Shown: positions 23,001 through 38,000 of the stretch, piece by piece | How positions within the stretch are numbered: position 1 is the first letter of the stretch | Layout: every line of letters begins with the position of its first letter | NCBI GenBank assembly: GCA_020086605.1 | Contig: JACBWW010000002.1 | Span: forward strand, 26,905,304 to 26,969,303 | Source: Lanius collurio | Taxonomy: Eukaryota; Chordata; Aves; Passeriformes; Laniidae | Direction: 5' to 3' | DNA: 64,000 bases | Position numbers and translations under genes: made by a program | Notes under the pieces: model-generated | The model's database searches: none | Told to the model about the DNA's origin: nothing | What the model saw: only the letters and a program-made list of their open reading frames with translations

Positions 23001-26000
23001 GATTAGCAGTCTCCTCTGCACTCCAGGAGTGGAAGTAATATCAGAGGTGAAGCCACAACCAAGAGGGAGGTGCTGCTCTTCACGGATGGTCAATGCAATG
23101 CATATAAGAGGGTTTAGAAGAAATACCACTTCTTGGCTTTTAGAGGCTGCTCATTCCTATGGGACACCAATTGCTTCAGCTGAAAGTAGACCGTTGCTCC
23201 ATTATTTTCTCCAGCCTTTGGATACACACTTCTTAGGTTCTGCTGTGGAAAATATGAACATGTGCTGCATTCTAGTATGAATACACCACCTACTTGCATG
23301 ATGCTAGTGAATGCTGTAGAGCAGGTGAGACTGGCTGTTCAATTATGCACATCTAGGCACCTTCATGTGTTAGAATGTTGCATCTAAGTAAACAACTTGG
23401 TATTAGAGGCTAAGTTAGGTCCCAGGGAGAAAGCTCACTGCTTTCTACTCAGTAGAGCTGAAAAGGGGGTGAGAATTGGAAGATGGAGTTCACTGTGATG
23501 TTAACATTTAACTTCCCATGTGTTCTTCATTGTGCACTGTTATAACAAAAAAAAAATCTAAAAATTCATTTCTTTAAGAAATTTTGGCAGGTGAATTCAA
23601 GTATGCAAATTTTAACCAAAGCAGTTGTCATCTCTTTTTCTCTAGAATTCTCAGTGTGGGGAAGTTAATGTTCCTTCCACAGCAGTCAGTGCAGCACCTT
23701 ACTGAACTTCAGATGTCTACCTCTGGAACATTTGATTGGCAGCAAATGGAGCAGTGAAGTCTGGTCAGTTCCTCCTCCTCCTACTTAGCAGCACCACTGA
23801 GTATGGGAAGCTTTACAACCAATCTTCCAAACTGAAACAGTGGTATGCCCATTGCTGATAGTAGGCCACTGGTCTAAAACTGGCAGACCTTGATCTACAT
23901 GTCTGCTTTTATATGACATGCCATTGCTTTTGTGGACTAGCAGCCTGGTTCATGCTGGCCACTGAAAACACTTGCAACATTTAGATAAGAGCATACAACG
24001 TAAATAAAAATATCACCCTGTTGCACTGCTGTCATGTAGATCGTTTAAAAAAATAAATAAAGAAAATGGCCCTGTGTGGTGAAAAATAGTACACTCATAT
24101 TTATTTCTGGAAGAAAGTTCCAGTCCTGCTGTGTTAATTCAACCACCTAGTATTCAGACCTCTTGAGAAATTGATTTTTAACCAGCAGGGGGAAGAGGAG
24201 GATTAAGGACAACTTGAAACAAAAATGGCATAATTTTGAGTGTCTATGAATGCAGGCAGATGCATTCCTAGATACAAAAGGAGCAGATGAAATATAATGG
24301 AAATGACATGCTATCCTGAGCATGGACTGTATGCAGGGTAGGGTGTTTATTCTTTGATGCGAGTAGATTTGGTAAGTGCTGGGCAGTTTCTGCTGTGGGA
24401 AATCAATCCATATGCTCCTGAAATGGAAATAAACATTAGATTTGTGCATCTTTTTTTCCTTCTGTAGCATGCCAAGTGGGATGTCACACATTAGGATGCT
24501 GAACATGGCTTATTGGCTGGCAGCTGGCCTCCCTCATCTGGCCCCTGGAAGTGCTAACTGAATACTGCACTGCTCTTTATTAGAGTGTGTGATAAGAGTT
24601 GTTGTTTCAGCTCTTCCCCAGTCAGTGACATGGTGATACAGGTAAAAAACAAAGGTTTTTAGTGAGCTCTTCCAGGTCACAGGAGTAAAATCAAATTGAG
24701 AATGTGTGTGAAACTTGTCCTGCAAAACAAGTTTGTTGTTCTGTTAATTAGGGCTTATTTCTCTGCTTTCCCTGACCAAACGATAGTGGCCAGAGGTGTG
24801 CTATTAGCCTGTGCCAACTTCTTTGAACTAGGAGAACCTTAATTTCCATAAGCTTATTAATGCAAATGTGAGTTGGCAGAGTAATTGCTGTGTTGACTTG
24901 AAACACCATTGCACTTACTGTCTTCAAAGCTCTATTTTTTATGATGAGCCAAGTAAATGGCCAGTAAATATCTGAAGAGACTTTAAACCTAATGGTGCAC
25001 TTGTGTTCAGAGTTTTCTGCTGCCCTAGCTTGTTAGCAAAAGAGCCCCAAAGGAGGTAGGCACTGACATCTTGTTGCTACCGTTTGTAAGGATTATGCTT
25101 CTAACTTGTTTGGACAAGAAATGCCAGAGCTGAAGAATAACTGACTGTCATACAGCCAGGGATGTTTCAGCCTTATGTTTTGGGGGAAGTCTTCAGGGTG
25201 GTGTGTAGATCAGCTGGAAAGTATAATGCTCTGAATAACTTGAGCAGATCTGAAAATAAATGAAAAGGCAATTTTGTGCCATGAATGACCAGTTTAGAAG
25301 TTGCATTTCCCTCAAAGTTGGCTACTATTTTTGCACGTTTGCAGCCTCTTCTATTCCTTTGCAATCCCCAGAAAGATCAGCATTAATGCTTTCTTACTGC
25401 CTTTGTACCAAATACTGTTTTTTCTGATGCTAAAACCCACTACCTCTGTTAGTAGCTCTGCAAGGTAGGCAGCTTCAAGGTGCAATAGCAGTGTGATTCT
25501 GAGATAGAACTGTTCTCATTTTTGCCTTCTAGGGCTTGGGGGCCCTGAAGAGTGATGTGAAAATGACTGTTCATTTTAACAAATAGTGCTGTAATCCCAG
25601 CATTTATATGCTTGTTGGCATGAGCTGGAACTTCTCATCAGCAGTAGAGAAAGAGTATACATCAGTTACAGCTGTTTCTGATTTGCTGTGGTGTTGCTGA
25701 ATATGTGTAATCCATTCACCAGGCTTGCTGCCCACAGTTTCTGAGGGCAGATGCTGCTGCTGTGTTCACTGACCTGTGTGGCTGTATCCCAACTTGACTT
25801 AGGGCAGAAACTCTTCTCAGTAGTTTGTTGAGTATGGGTTTCTGCAGCAGCTGAAGTGTTCAGAAGGGAATCACGTGTGACTGTGTGTGTGGTTTAGACT
25901 AGGAATGCAGATGAGGGGTTGAGGAAGATGTTCTCTGTGTCACGAGAGTCTATGAAAGTAGTTTATTGTGGTGTGCCAAGAATCCATACTGCTCAAAATT

Positions 26001-29000
26001 GGAATAACACATCAAGGTTCGTTCATAAATGTAACATAAAAGTAATGAATCATTGCGTTGCTTGTAGATGGTCATAGACAAATCCAGGAAAACATGGAAA
26101 AAGCATGTGGAGGTCACTGAAATAAGACATGGTTTAGTGGTGGACTTGGCAGTGTTAGGCTTATGGTTGGACTCTATGATCTTAAATGTCTTTTTCTGTT
26201 TGAATTATTCTGTGATCTCTTGTAGGGAACGGAGCTTTCTGCAATAGCAGGATAATTAATGTACTGATCATGAAATCTTAATGTTGTGACATTAGCTGAA
26301 GCATTACAAATACAGCTATTAACTTAAGTTCTTACCTTGCAATCTGTGAACAACTAATCATAGTGTCTTACAAATTCATCAAGTATTTGCTTTGCAGTGT
26401 TAAATACCAAATGTAATATCTCTCTCCCTTTGGTCGTTTATCTTTTTTTAGGCTCTTTATAGAGGAACTGGATGTGTCATTACTGACTCTTCTATGAATT
26501 AAACATGGAAAACAGCATTAATATGCAGACTGTATTATTTAGCATTGTATACTGAAAAAGTGTACTGGAATAATTTGAAATACAATTTCTAGGCTATTAT
26601 TTCTAGCTGAATCACTTAAATACAGTCAAAATCAAAATACTTCAAGAAAAGAATGTAGATTCAACTTCCACTGTGCAATTTGAATTGAAAAAGAGCTTTG
26701 CATTTGGTGCAGTTCTGATATCATTAAAATAGGCCTGCAAGTATCATTTAGTGAATACTTTCACAAATTTAATTTCCATTTAGTGTCTATTAGAGCCAAA
26801 ATAATTTTCAGAGGTATGGAGCAGAAGGTAATTTGTTTGGATCTCTGAATGACCTGAGTACTAAGTTTTTTTTATGAAGCTAGGTAGCTATATGTTGGTG
26901 GATATTCTTAATGAGTAGTTTGATTTTTTTCTTTTTTAAATTCTTCCCAACTTTCAGTAAAGGAAAATCAAGAACTAATGGAATACTGGAGAATTGGGGC
27001 ATTCAAGTAAGAACTGTCACCAAAGCAGATTTTGGTATCTGTTTTAATGTTTCTGTTGTGGCTTCAGTTTTATTTTCCCCCATTCAAACATTACTTGCAG
27101 TTTTATTTCCATCTTACAATGCATGTAAATAGGAATTTATGTGGCATTGGTGTAATCTCTATTTGTGTCTTAATTTTCCCCTTGGTTCTTGTTTGCATAG
27201 GTAAATTTCTGCATTGCTTATAGTCTGATTTCACCATTTTATCAATATTGGAGGAGAGTATATGCTAGCAGTGGAGAATGTGCCCATCAACAGAGTTGTT
27301 GGAAATCACTTTCTGTTTCTGACAAATCCTAGTCTTTGCATAGCTAAAACTTGTTCTTTATTCAAGGATTTTGCTTTTGTTGCATTGAGAAACAGATTTT
27401 TTTTAAGTGGTGTTTGTGTTTTTTGAAAAATCCTTATGCTTTCTTCAGTTTTAACTATTAGATAGTCCTCTGTCATGTTTCAAATTGGAGTTTGCCTAAG
27501 AATTTTTTTCAGTCACCTTCAAAATTGTGGAGAAAGGAGTTCCCTCAGTTGCAGTTGCTAAACTAATTGTATGCCAGCCCCCAGGGTTTTGCTATTACTT
27601 TGATTTTTCTAACACTACAAGACTTATTCACTTCTTACCACACATGTTGTAATATTTTAGAAGCATTTGTAAGGTGTAGACTTTTTTCATCCATGGGAAA
27701 AGGTAGTTAAAAGGAGGAAGACTCAAAGAAAGGTGGTGGCTCCTATAGGCAGGAGATGCGCTTGGATGAGTAAAAGCTGTCAAGTAGAGCTGTGAAAGCT
27801 GGGGACTGCAGTGTTGCTGTCGTGCTCCAGCATTACTTGCTTTGCTGCAAGTGCTGTACACAAACAGCCAAGGAAGACCAGAGCAGTTTTCCGTGGTGCT
27901 GCTCTAAATTTTGGTTGGGGTTTATGCTCTTCCAGTAAAAAAAACATTCACTGAGACTGAGCAAACACTGAGCCTTCCCTACCAATCTGAAAAAGTAAGT
28001 TTTGTATGTGTAATGGTGGCTGCAGGAAAAGGAGCGAAATGCCAATACATTGTGTTGATGCTTGACATATAAGCACTTGAGCCTCACCATCAAGATGAGG
28101 TTGGCTGTGGAAAGAATGTGCTGGTTTGGCTTAACCCACAAAATCTGGACCATGACAGCTGGTGATGAGCTTAGCTGAGTCACTACCTGTTATTACTCCC
28201 TGGGTAACAATGACATGCAAGTAATGTGGAAGGATTCTTTCTTACTTACTCTAGAGCTTTTTGATGGGATAATGTTGATTGTTAAAATAAGGTATCCCTT
28301 TAAGCAAAGTAATTGGATACATGCTGCCTGTATTTGTATCCATAAATTTGCCTAGTGGAGACTTAGTCTGTGCTTGCAATTATTTTAAACTTTAGCATAA
28401 CTTCTACTGTATTTCAGAACAAAACAGGATGTGGAATATCCACAGATAATGTCAGCAATCTTTAGTTACACACCTATATTTATACTTGACTTCATAGGAT
28501 TGAAGTGCAGATCTTAATGTTATGTACTTCAGTGAAGCTCATATTTTGCTGCTTAACCTTCTTTTGATCTATAAAATGTCTGATCTTACAGTATTAATGC
28601 TAAAGTATATTGATTGTTCCATCCAGAAATTGTATCCATCAGGTTTTCTGCCCTTCTTTCTGGGTTAGCCTTATAACTCCTCTTGGTCTCATCCTGCCAA
28701 CTTTCTCAAGATGAACTTTGCACCTGAGCCTCAAGGGGCTGGGACCTGTTGTACTTCCCACCACAACAGCAAGAGGATACACGGGTGGCAGTGCTGTTCA
28801 CTGCCCATGCTGGCCAGCTGAGGAGATGCATTTTTACTGCAGCTGTCTTGGTGACTGCTTTTCAGTTAAGCTTCATTTAAATATGAACAAAGCGTACTTA
28901 AAGAACACTTTATGAAAAAGTTACTCATCTACCGTAAATCAATTCCATATGGCAGAGCATAGCTACTGTGATAGTGTGGGTTTATTTATATTTTGTATAA

Positions 29001-32000
29001 CCAATTCAAATATTTTGACTTTAGCCTTAAGCATCCTCATGTTTGAGAAACTGGGAGAAAAACTTCTCTGAACAAAAAGTTGGTGCTAATTTCATAACAA
29101 GAAAATTATGGTTCTGGAGTATCCCCCTTCAAGTGTTTGTAATCATAGGAAGCTGCAGGTAGGCTGTACTTAATTCATGTGGGTACTGTTTGATTTATTT
29201 TTTTTTCCCGTTTGACTTAAAGGTCATGGATATGTTGTGTTCTCCTTTCTCTCTGTCTGTTAGTCCTCTGGAGAGAGAAATTTGATTGCATGTTTTATTA
29301 ACATAGTGCAGTTAAGTTGAAATGAAAGTTTACATTAGGTCAAAATTAATTATTTGAATGGACACCTCGTACTTGGCATTAAAGGGAAAAAATCTGAAAG
29401 CAGATGTGTTACTTAGTCCTTAAGTAAACACTGACAGAAGTTTCATCCCTTGGGTCATGCACATCTGTTATTTTACTGCCTCTAGGAAGAAAATATTACT
29501 ATGTTAGATTGTGTGTCTGTAATAGACTAAGCAAACCTGGGCATCTTACCCTGTTACTACACTGTAAGATCAGGAAGTTCTGGTCACATTTGACCAATCA
29601 TAAAATTTTAGGATATTACCAGATGTTCTGACCTTTTTTTAGCTGTTCAGCAGGTTACCTGATTTATCTCAACCAAAGACAAATCGCCTTAACCACCTCC
29701 TTAGTGAAAAATCCTTGCTAGAGAAGGGATGGAGGAAGGCTAAGCACAGTGCCTTGCTGGGGAAGAGTTTCCTTTTGCTTAACAAATTTTGGCCCTTTTG
29801 CAGCTGTGTTGCTTATGGATCCCCTTCTTTGAGGAGAAAGGGTCAGGTGGGGCAGACTAATGTTTAAATCTGGGTAGTCAGTGTTGAGGGAAAAAAGTGT
29901 CCTCCTAAAAAGCTTCATTCAGAAAGTATTTTATATTTCTACATGTTTTGGGAGAATTAGGAAGTAGAAAAATTTTTTAGATGATTTGTTTCTTCCCTCA
30001 AGTATATAACAAATAAAAGTAGTAATACTGTAAAAGAGTACTGTTTTGTTAGTCTCCTAGCAGCTTAGAAGGAGGATGGAAATAGATACCCATTTATTTT
30101 TACTTAGCTTCCCCAACAGCCTCCATTTTCTAAGATGTCATTATCCTTATCTCTACTGCTGCTATGTTGGCTGCTTGTAATTTCCCCAAGCAACAGAAGC
30201 AGCGGAACAAAATTGGTATGTGGTGGTATTTTTATAACAATTTCATCATTTCACAGAGTAACTGTGTTACATGGGAGACAGCAGCTTATCTGTGTCACTC
30301 TTTCACCTTGTTAGAGTTGTAGACAATAACTAAGGCTTTCAAGGTGTAATTGAAGGCACAGGAAAATGGTGCTGCTCTTGTTCGCCTTCTTCACATAAGA
30401 AGGTAGGGTTCTTCACAGCTACAGAAGTTGTCCTTTTTCAAGAAACACATGGATTTAATTTTGTATAAAAACCAGTGGCTTCAACACCTCTACCCTTCAC
30501 CCCTGGGTTTTCTAGGGAAAGCTTTTTGACTATCCCTGGTCAGGGACTGATGGGATTCTACAAAAGTTGACATCTTTTCTTTCGTTCTCTGTGGTTCTTG
30601 TCAGCCTTTTGGAGAGCTGTCAGCCCTTGTCAGGGCTATTTGGAATGTATCTGTAAAATGGCTTCAGATACTTAATTTGGTTTTGGCTTACACTGGCAGT
30701 TGGTAGTTCAGCATTGCAGGGGGAAGATACAAAAATCTACAACATACATAGAAGAAGAAAAGCAGCTTGCTGCACCATACTTTACAGATAAACTCTGCTG
30801 CCCTAGAGTTCTGCCAAAAGCATAGTATCAGCTGAAAAAAGTGCATCTGTTTTTTTTGTTGTTGTTGTTATTGGTATATTACTTGTAACAGTAGCAGCTA
30901 AGTGAGTTTTACTTGAAAGCTTGTTTAGTGTTCTTTAATATGAAAGAATGTTGTGCTCTATTTGCCTTGCAACATCAGAAAGTTTTCTTGTGATGGGAAA
31001 TAATCTTAAGTATGGTTTGTTTGGTTTTGGTTTTTTAATGTATTTCTATAAGGCTTTTTTATCATCTGTCACATGATTGAATTAAGGATATTTGCTACTT
31101 GTTGAGGTACAGACCTTAATTTAAAAAAAAATAAATTTTGGATTGGCCAGTTATCAATGTTGACAGAGTGTTCGTGTACTTGTAGTATATGTTGTTAAGG
31201 TGTTAGGATAAGCATAATGTCTTCTCACTTTTAGCCTTTTCCTGTGCATTTACAGATTTTCTGGGTTAAAGTGTGTTATGTATTATGCTCTTGTACTTGC
31301 TTAATAAAGGATTATTACTGTAGCCATTGGCTATCATGCAAGTATCAGGCCTTTGTATTATATCATCTTCTCATTTTGGTCTCTCTTGATAAAAATCATA
31401 ACTTTTTACTTCTGAATTCTGCAAATATGGTTACAAGAGGAAACAATCATCTGTTAATGACTCTCTTGAAATCGGCAGCCATGCTTTCTAATGGTGAAGT
31501 GGTGTGTTCGTTACTCCCCACAGAGAAAGAAACAATAAGTGTGTGTTTGGATGTGCAGTAAATGAGTTTCCTGGACCAGGTCCAAACTTTCCTGCTGTAA
31601 CCTTCAACATTACATGATTGGGGTTTGTTGTTGCATTGGTTTTTTGGGGGGCGGGGAGGTTTCTTCTGTTTGTTTTTAGATTTAAATCAAGCCTTTAATG
31701 TTTAAGATGACTTTTAAATCTGCTGGACTTTTAAACTTTAAGTTCTTGAGATGTGTTAGGTTCTTTTATGGCTTCACTATTCCTGTGTTTCTTCACAGGA
31801 CCCCAGCTGAATGCACAGCTAGAAGGTTGGCTTTCTCAAGTACAGTCCACGAAAAGACCTGCAAGAGCCATTATTGCACCGTAAGTATGAAATAGAAGTT
31901 CAGTATATCTAATATTTGATTGGTTAAATGCTCTTTTTCTTTTTTTAGTGATTTTGATAACTGGTTAAAGCTAATACTATTTAGCTGAAAGAAGTGTTGT

Positions 32001-35000
32001 GTGGTTTCTAAATAAGTATTTTGGATATAGCACAGAATGGCAGAAATCTGTGCACATTTGAATGTATGATTTGCTTCCTTTTGGTGATGGACTGCACACA
32101 AAATATTTGTTCATGATCCAGTAAGATGGGTAAGAATTATATTAATGAAGAAAACAACAAAACTCCTCCACTAACAGAAAAAAACCAACTCCAAAACAAA
32201 ATAAACAACACTCCTGCATCTCTCCCACCTCCTAAATAAAATTTAGCAAAGCTTAAAAACAAGATGTAATTAAACACTATTCAACTATCCAAAATTATTT
32301 TCTTTTGTTATTTTAGTTTGGTTCTATTTGAGCTATTTGTCCACAGCTGAAATAGGGATCATCTGAACTATTTAGGGAGAATTCAATTTCCGGAAGATAG
32401 CTAAGACATGTAATGACAAAAGTATGTTAGCCATTCCAAGTAATTATGATTTGGAAGGAAACACTAGAAAAACCACCTTAATTGTATTGTTTTTCTTGTG
32501 CTAACATAGCATTGTCATAATGTTTGAAGTATTGCATAATAGTATTGAGTGTTCAGAAGAAATTGTCCCACACCTGCCCTAGTCTTTCTTGCAGGAATGT
32601 CAGGAAAGAGACCTTTCAGCTGCAAATTACGTAGTCTGATTCTTTGTTCAGGATAGCTGGAGGTCTTCCTGTGATGTCGCCACATTTTTTTGTTAACTGT
32701 GCCCTTTTTTTGCCACCTGTGAAGTGGGGTATGTCAAATATTTTTGTGGAAGATGGAAGAAGCCTGTAGCAGTGGGAGCATTTCAACAGGCTCTTTTGAC
32801 ATTGTCTAATAACGTACCTTGCCCGTTCGTGAGGTCTCGGTCTCCTGTTTCTCCCCTTAGCATGTATGTTAGTGCCTTTCTGAGCTCTTCAGAATGAGCG
32901 GGGTAAGTGATGTTGAAATAAAATCCCAGGGTCATTTTGAAGGTAACTTGTTCTAGGTATCAGTCTGTGGATGAATACAGATGTGTGTGAGCATACATAA
33001 ATACATATAAAATCCATGAGTGCTGTCAATGGGAACTTGTGTCTTCAAATATCCTGCATATCTCAAGGCTTGCAGCATGCAGCATTCTCAGTGTCATTGT
33101 GTAAAGATGTGGTGTGGGCATACTGCTAAGTGACCAGGAGCCATCTTCTACCTCTTGACCTGGGATTCTGGGAACAAATGGTCTCTGAAATCTTAGTGGT
33201 GTGAGGTGAATTTTCACCCATTTTAATGGTCTTGAAGAGAATGGGCCTTGAGATTTGAAGGCAGTATTTGAAACAACTAATCAAAATTATTATAAATTGT
33301 GTTGGAGCACACACAGGAACAGAGGTCGAGAAAGGATCAGGCCAGAGTGACAGGAAAGGAAGGTGAAGCATGTAGCTCATTTTCTGTAGTAAAAGCTAGT
33401 ATGACGCCGCCTTCTCCTTTCCATGTGCACATTCATTCTGTCACTGAGATAATCTTAAATGACAGAGCATTTTTATTCTCTCTTTATCTGCTGTGACATG
33501 TAGATCTCTTTGCCAAGGCCCTGCTACTGTCATTACATTCAGTTACTGGAGTGTGGTTAGAAGAACTTTCTCCAGTAATTTGCCGCTCCCTTGTTCCTTG
33601 GCATTATCGTGAGCTTCTCGTAACAGGTGGCTGTGCAGTCGCCTGCATCCTTTACAAATAAGGGAGGTCCTTTGATCTGGAGCTTTTCTGACTCTTCAGT
33701 GGTCATTGATAGTTTTTTAATTGATCGGTAAATGGTTACTGTCAGTTCTTCAACAAATATGTGTCTTGTGTGATCAGTGCTTTCCCGCTCTTTTGGGAGT
33801 TGATTTTTGGATCACTGTTACAATTTCTAGCTCACTGGGAACAAATAATAAATTTAAGAGATTAACATTTAATATCAACATATTTAAGATCTTAAGTAGT
33901 ATTTAACATCTTAACATTTTGTACACTTTGATTTGCAGCCATGCAGGATATACCTATTGTGGATCTTGTGCAGCCCATGCTTACAAACAAGTGGATCCCA
34001 ATATCACGTGAGTATTACAGCTTTCTTTACAAAGCCTAGGGCCCTTGCAGTGAGCTGATAGTGGAATGTTCTTGTTACATTCTTACAGCTTGAAGTACTC
34101 AGTTTTTAATTTTGTATTTGTTTTGGCCTTCTATGCCTCGCTTCTGTTAGAACATCATAAATGTTCAAATTGGATGTTACAAAAGGTGGGGGAAACAGTA
34201 ATAATATTAGAATTATTGGTAACTAATTTTTTAGAAGGGAGGGATTAAAGATGTTCTTTTTGCAGTTTATTACTGATGTTCCACTGCTTTTGTAAAAGCC
34301 CAAGCTGTTTTTACTGGAGTTTTTTTGGATTTTCTTTGGGGATTTTTTTGTTATTGTTGTGAGGTTTTGTTTAGGGTTTTTTAAAGCCTATTAAAATACT
34401 TCACCATGATTCTGCATTGGCTTTTCAGTACAGGATTATGGGCTGAATACTGCCAGGATTCTCTTCTGCTGTGGAGAAAGTGACCAGTGTGTTTATATAA
34501 GATGTGAAGTCAGTGAAAGTTAATTGTTCCAATAATTATAAATGAACTTTTGTTTCTAACAAGTTTAAAAAATGAAAAATTACAAAAAACCCCAACATGC
34601 TGTTGTAGACTGTGCCTGCCTCTAAAAATATGAATCTAGTTTTTTTTGGGTAAAGGAATATAATTCTTGTTATATTCTGCTGACAGCAACATTTTTTTTT
34701 AAATAACAGAAGTTCAGAACATCTTCAGTATATACTCAAAGTATGTATTTTGCAATGCTAAATAAGAACTGGCTAGGCTTATTGGTTGTTCATAAGATAA
34801 CATGCTGTAATACTCTTCAAAGACAGTGGTTTTAGTTCTTTCTAAACTATTGCAAATGATGTGAAAATAGCTCATGGTGTGACAGACACTTAGTTTATCT
34901 AAAATTTCCTGAACAGGTTGCATTCCCTAGGTTCCCTGATATGGAGTTGGTTGAATTTGCTGGATCACTTGCTACTTTACTGCATGGGATGCTTAGAATT

Positions 35001-38000
35001 CAGCTTTGAGCTAAACTGTTGCATGTTTAGATATTTGTTTTTATTAGCTTTGCAGAAAGTTTGTGGTTTAGTATACCTTGTTATAGCACTCCCTGTGTAA
35101 GGGATTAAAAAAAAACCCTCACAACTTTACATGTCTCTCCCACCCCTTTAATTCAGTGCCAGAAGCAAGACTATATGATCCTGAATCTGAAGAGATGAAT
35201 TGCCTATATTTTTTTTCTTTTTTCTTGTAAGTCCTGTGGCAGGAGACCCTTAATATCTAATCAAGAGCCAGGAACTGAGGACTTGATGAAATAACATCAT
35301 TGTGACGTGTAAAAGGTTGCCGTATCAGCTAAAGCTGTAAATGTGCAGGTCCAAGTCCCTGTTGTTGATGCAACAACAAAAAAATCCTTATACCAACATA
35401 AACCCAGCATTTGAGAAGAACTTAAATTTTAATTTAGTGAAACCTAAGTAAGGCTAATCAAGTAAATAAGTGAGAAACTCTGAATAGATGATAAACCCAT
35501 AATCATCATTTGATCATGTATTTATTGAAGGTGGTGTGTAGCCAAAGGTTGGGTTGATTCAAGGAGAGAATTCAAAAATCTGTTCTAAGCAGCTGTAACA
35601 TCATTTGGCCTCCAAATGAGTGCAGTCAGACAAATTTCTAGCTGATGAGTGCCCTCTGATAAATAACCTGCATAAGAGATTTAAGGCTAGAGGAAGCATT
35701 ACTGAACTGAATGCACGATAATTTCTGAGATACCGAGCAAGGTTGGGCCACCGATTGATCTGTGATCTTACTGACAGCAGAGTAAAACTATTGTAGCCAT
35801 GACAAAGTATCACTTTGTACCTTTTTATTAAACTTGTTGCTCTAAGCCAAGTTGCTGTACAGTTGCAGTTGTCTAAATTGTGGCCTTCTGTGTTAATTGT
35901 TGTAGCCGAAAAATTTTCATTCTTGGGCCTTCCCATCACGTGCCCCTCTCCCGATGTGCACTTTCCAGTGTGGACATTTACAGAACACCTCTGTATGATC
36001 TTCGAATTGACCAAAAGAGTAAGTGTGTGATAAAGCTTGGACTTAAAACTGAGGCTTGAGTATTGACTGTGGTACTGCAGTGCTGAGGATTTTCTTCTTG
36101 TTGGTCACTTCCTTGCTGTAAGTGCCACACAAATGCAAATCTGGTTTTAGTGCAGCAAAAACTAACTTCTGGAAGGTACTGGTTGTTTCAGACATGGTCA
36201 CGTTATAACCATAATGTCTCTCTTCCTTCTGGTAAGTAAATAATTCTAAGTTTTTGCTTGTCTTTTCCATTTTGAGGGTGTGCCTCAGGATTTTAAAACT
36301 AAAAAGTGTTACATCAAATAATAGCTCACTCAACACCTTCTCCATTTTCCTGTGAAGTATTCTTGCTGTAAATAAAGGTTATTTAGTTCGTTTGCTTTTG
36401 ATTTCTGATAGAGAAATAACAGAGAAACAAAACGTTACTTTTATTTGGATGCATTATTGCGTGTGACTTTCTAACTTGCAGGCTTAAAAACTGTTAGTCC
36501 ATGAAATAAACACCAGTCTTTTGAATTAAATGCAGTGAAGATAAAATTGATATTTTGACTTTTTTATATTTTGAGGTATACCTCAGTGATACAGCATCTT
36601 TTTCAGAAGTGCTTATTAGCACAGATGTGTTGTGTTTCGTTGTAACTGTGATTAAGCAAGCTAATTCAGGCTTTCTACATAGTGCCTGCAGAAATTTCCA
36701 TAGGTAAGAAATGTTTTGCTTTCTGTAGAACTCCTTCATGGAGTTGAGAAGCGGGCCCAGCTCTACATCAAATTCATCTAGTGGAGAATTTCCAAAATTG
36801 TAAAGATGACTCTGTGTGCTCTCAAGTACACTTGAGAGTAGAAGAGAGAACTGACAAATGTTGATTGCTTAATCAGTTGTGGCTGTCTCTAGATTTCATG
36901 ATTCAGTCAATAATAAATTCTATTAAATAGTAACACATGCAGCAATGGCTCAGCTGATGAATTTTTATTTAAAAAAAAGGACAGTTTATGAAGATAAAAA
37001 TTCATTGACTGGGCAAATGCATGTATATTTTTAAATGTGTTTTATTTGTGTAATTAAATTTTTTATCATAACTGAAAATATTTTTCAGTATACTGATAAG
37101 GTCACTGATTTAACACACTTATTTTGTAAACTGAATAAATTATGTTTATATTTTAATGACTTTAGCATAATTTTAATCCTGAATTTATTTAGAAATAAGT
37201 GATTTGTTGCAATAGCCCTTAGAGTCCTTGGCAAGTAATTTTTTTTAGTGGTTATGTTCTGATAAAGGTATGCTGTAGCTTGCTTTTTGCATTTGTAGTG
37301 GTTTTCAAAGATGAGCAAAAAAAAAAAAGTAGTAAAACCTGATCTTTCATTTATTTCAGTTTATGGAGAATTGTGGAAGACTGGAATGTTTGAGCGTATG
37401 TCCCTACAAACAGATGAAGATGAACACAGTATTGAAATGCATTTGCCTTATACTGCTAAAGCCATGGAAAGGTACTGGGGCTAATTACTTCTACAAGAAT
37501 GAATGTTATGTGCATTAAATGTTTGAGCTACTGTGAAGTCCAGTAAGAAATTACATTCCTTTTATGGTGTAGAAGACCTGATAGTGTATATAATGCTCAT
37601 ACTCCCCAATCCCTCAATAAAAAATTTTGGTAAGGAGAGGGTCAGAGACTAGGATAAGGTGCTGTAATTGAAACTGTGAGCAGAGCAAACACCTGAAGGA
37701 TGAAGTTATAACACCTCTTTTAAACAGGTTGCCTTAATAGAGTTAATATTAGATGTGTTTTCATGAACTTTTCTCAATAGCTGATTTTTTTCCCCCCACT
37801 TTTGTAAGGCAGCTTTGGAAGAAGTTCAGATAGTTTTCTGTGGGATTTTAAGTTTGTTTGGAGCCTTAATACTAATTTTGAAATTAGAGATGTGTTTATA
37901 GCTACTGTTTCAGATGTTTACTTTTAAAAAAAAATTGTCATCTTGGAGGAAAAAAGTGTCAATTTTTGTTGGGATTTGTTCCTTAACATGTGCCCCATCC

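Noticed and set aside
22792..23280. 162-codon ORF in MEMO1 intron 1
   Set aside because: Includes a T-run-encoded Phe stretch and no domain; no plausible splice or promoter context.
36043..36345. 100-codon minus-strand ORF just after MEMO1 exon 4 that looks protein-like
   Set aside because: No family recognised, AT-ending codons throughout, no GC3 shift relative to the intron; most likely chance.
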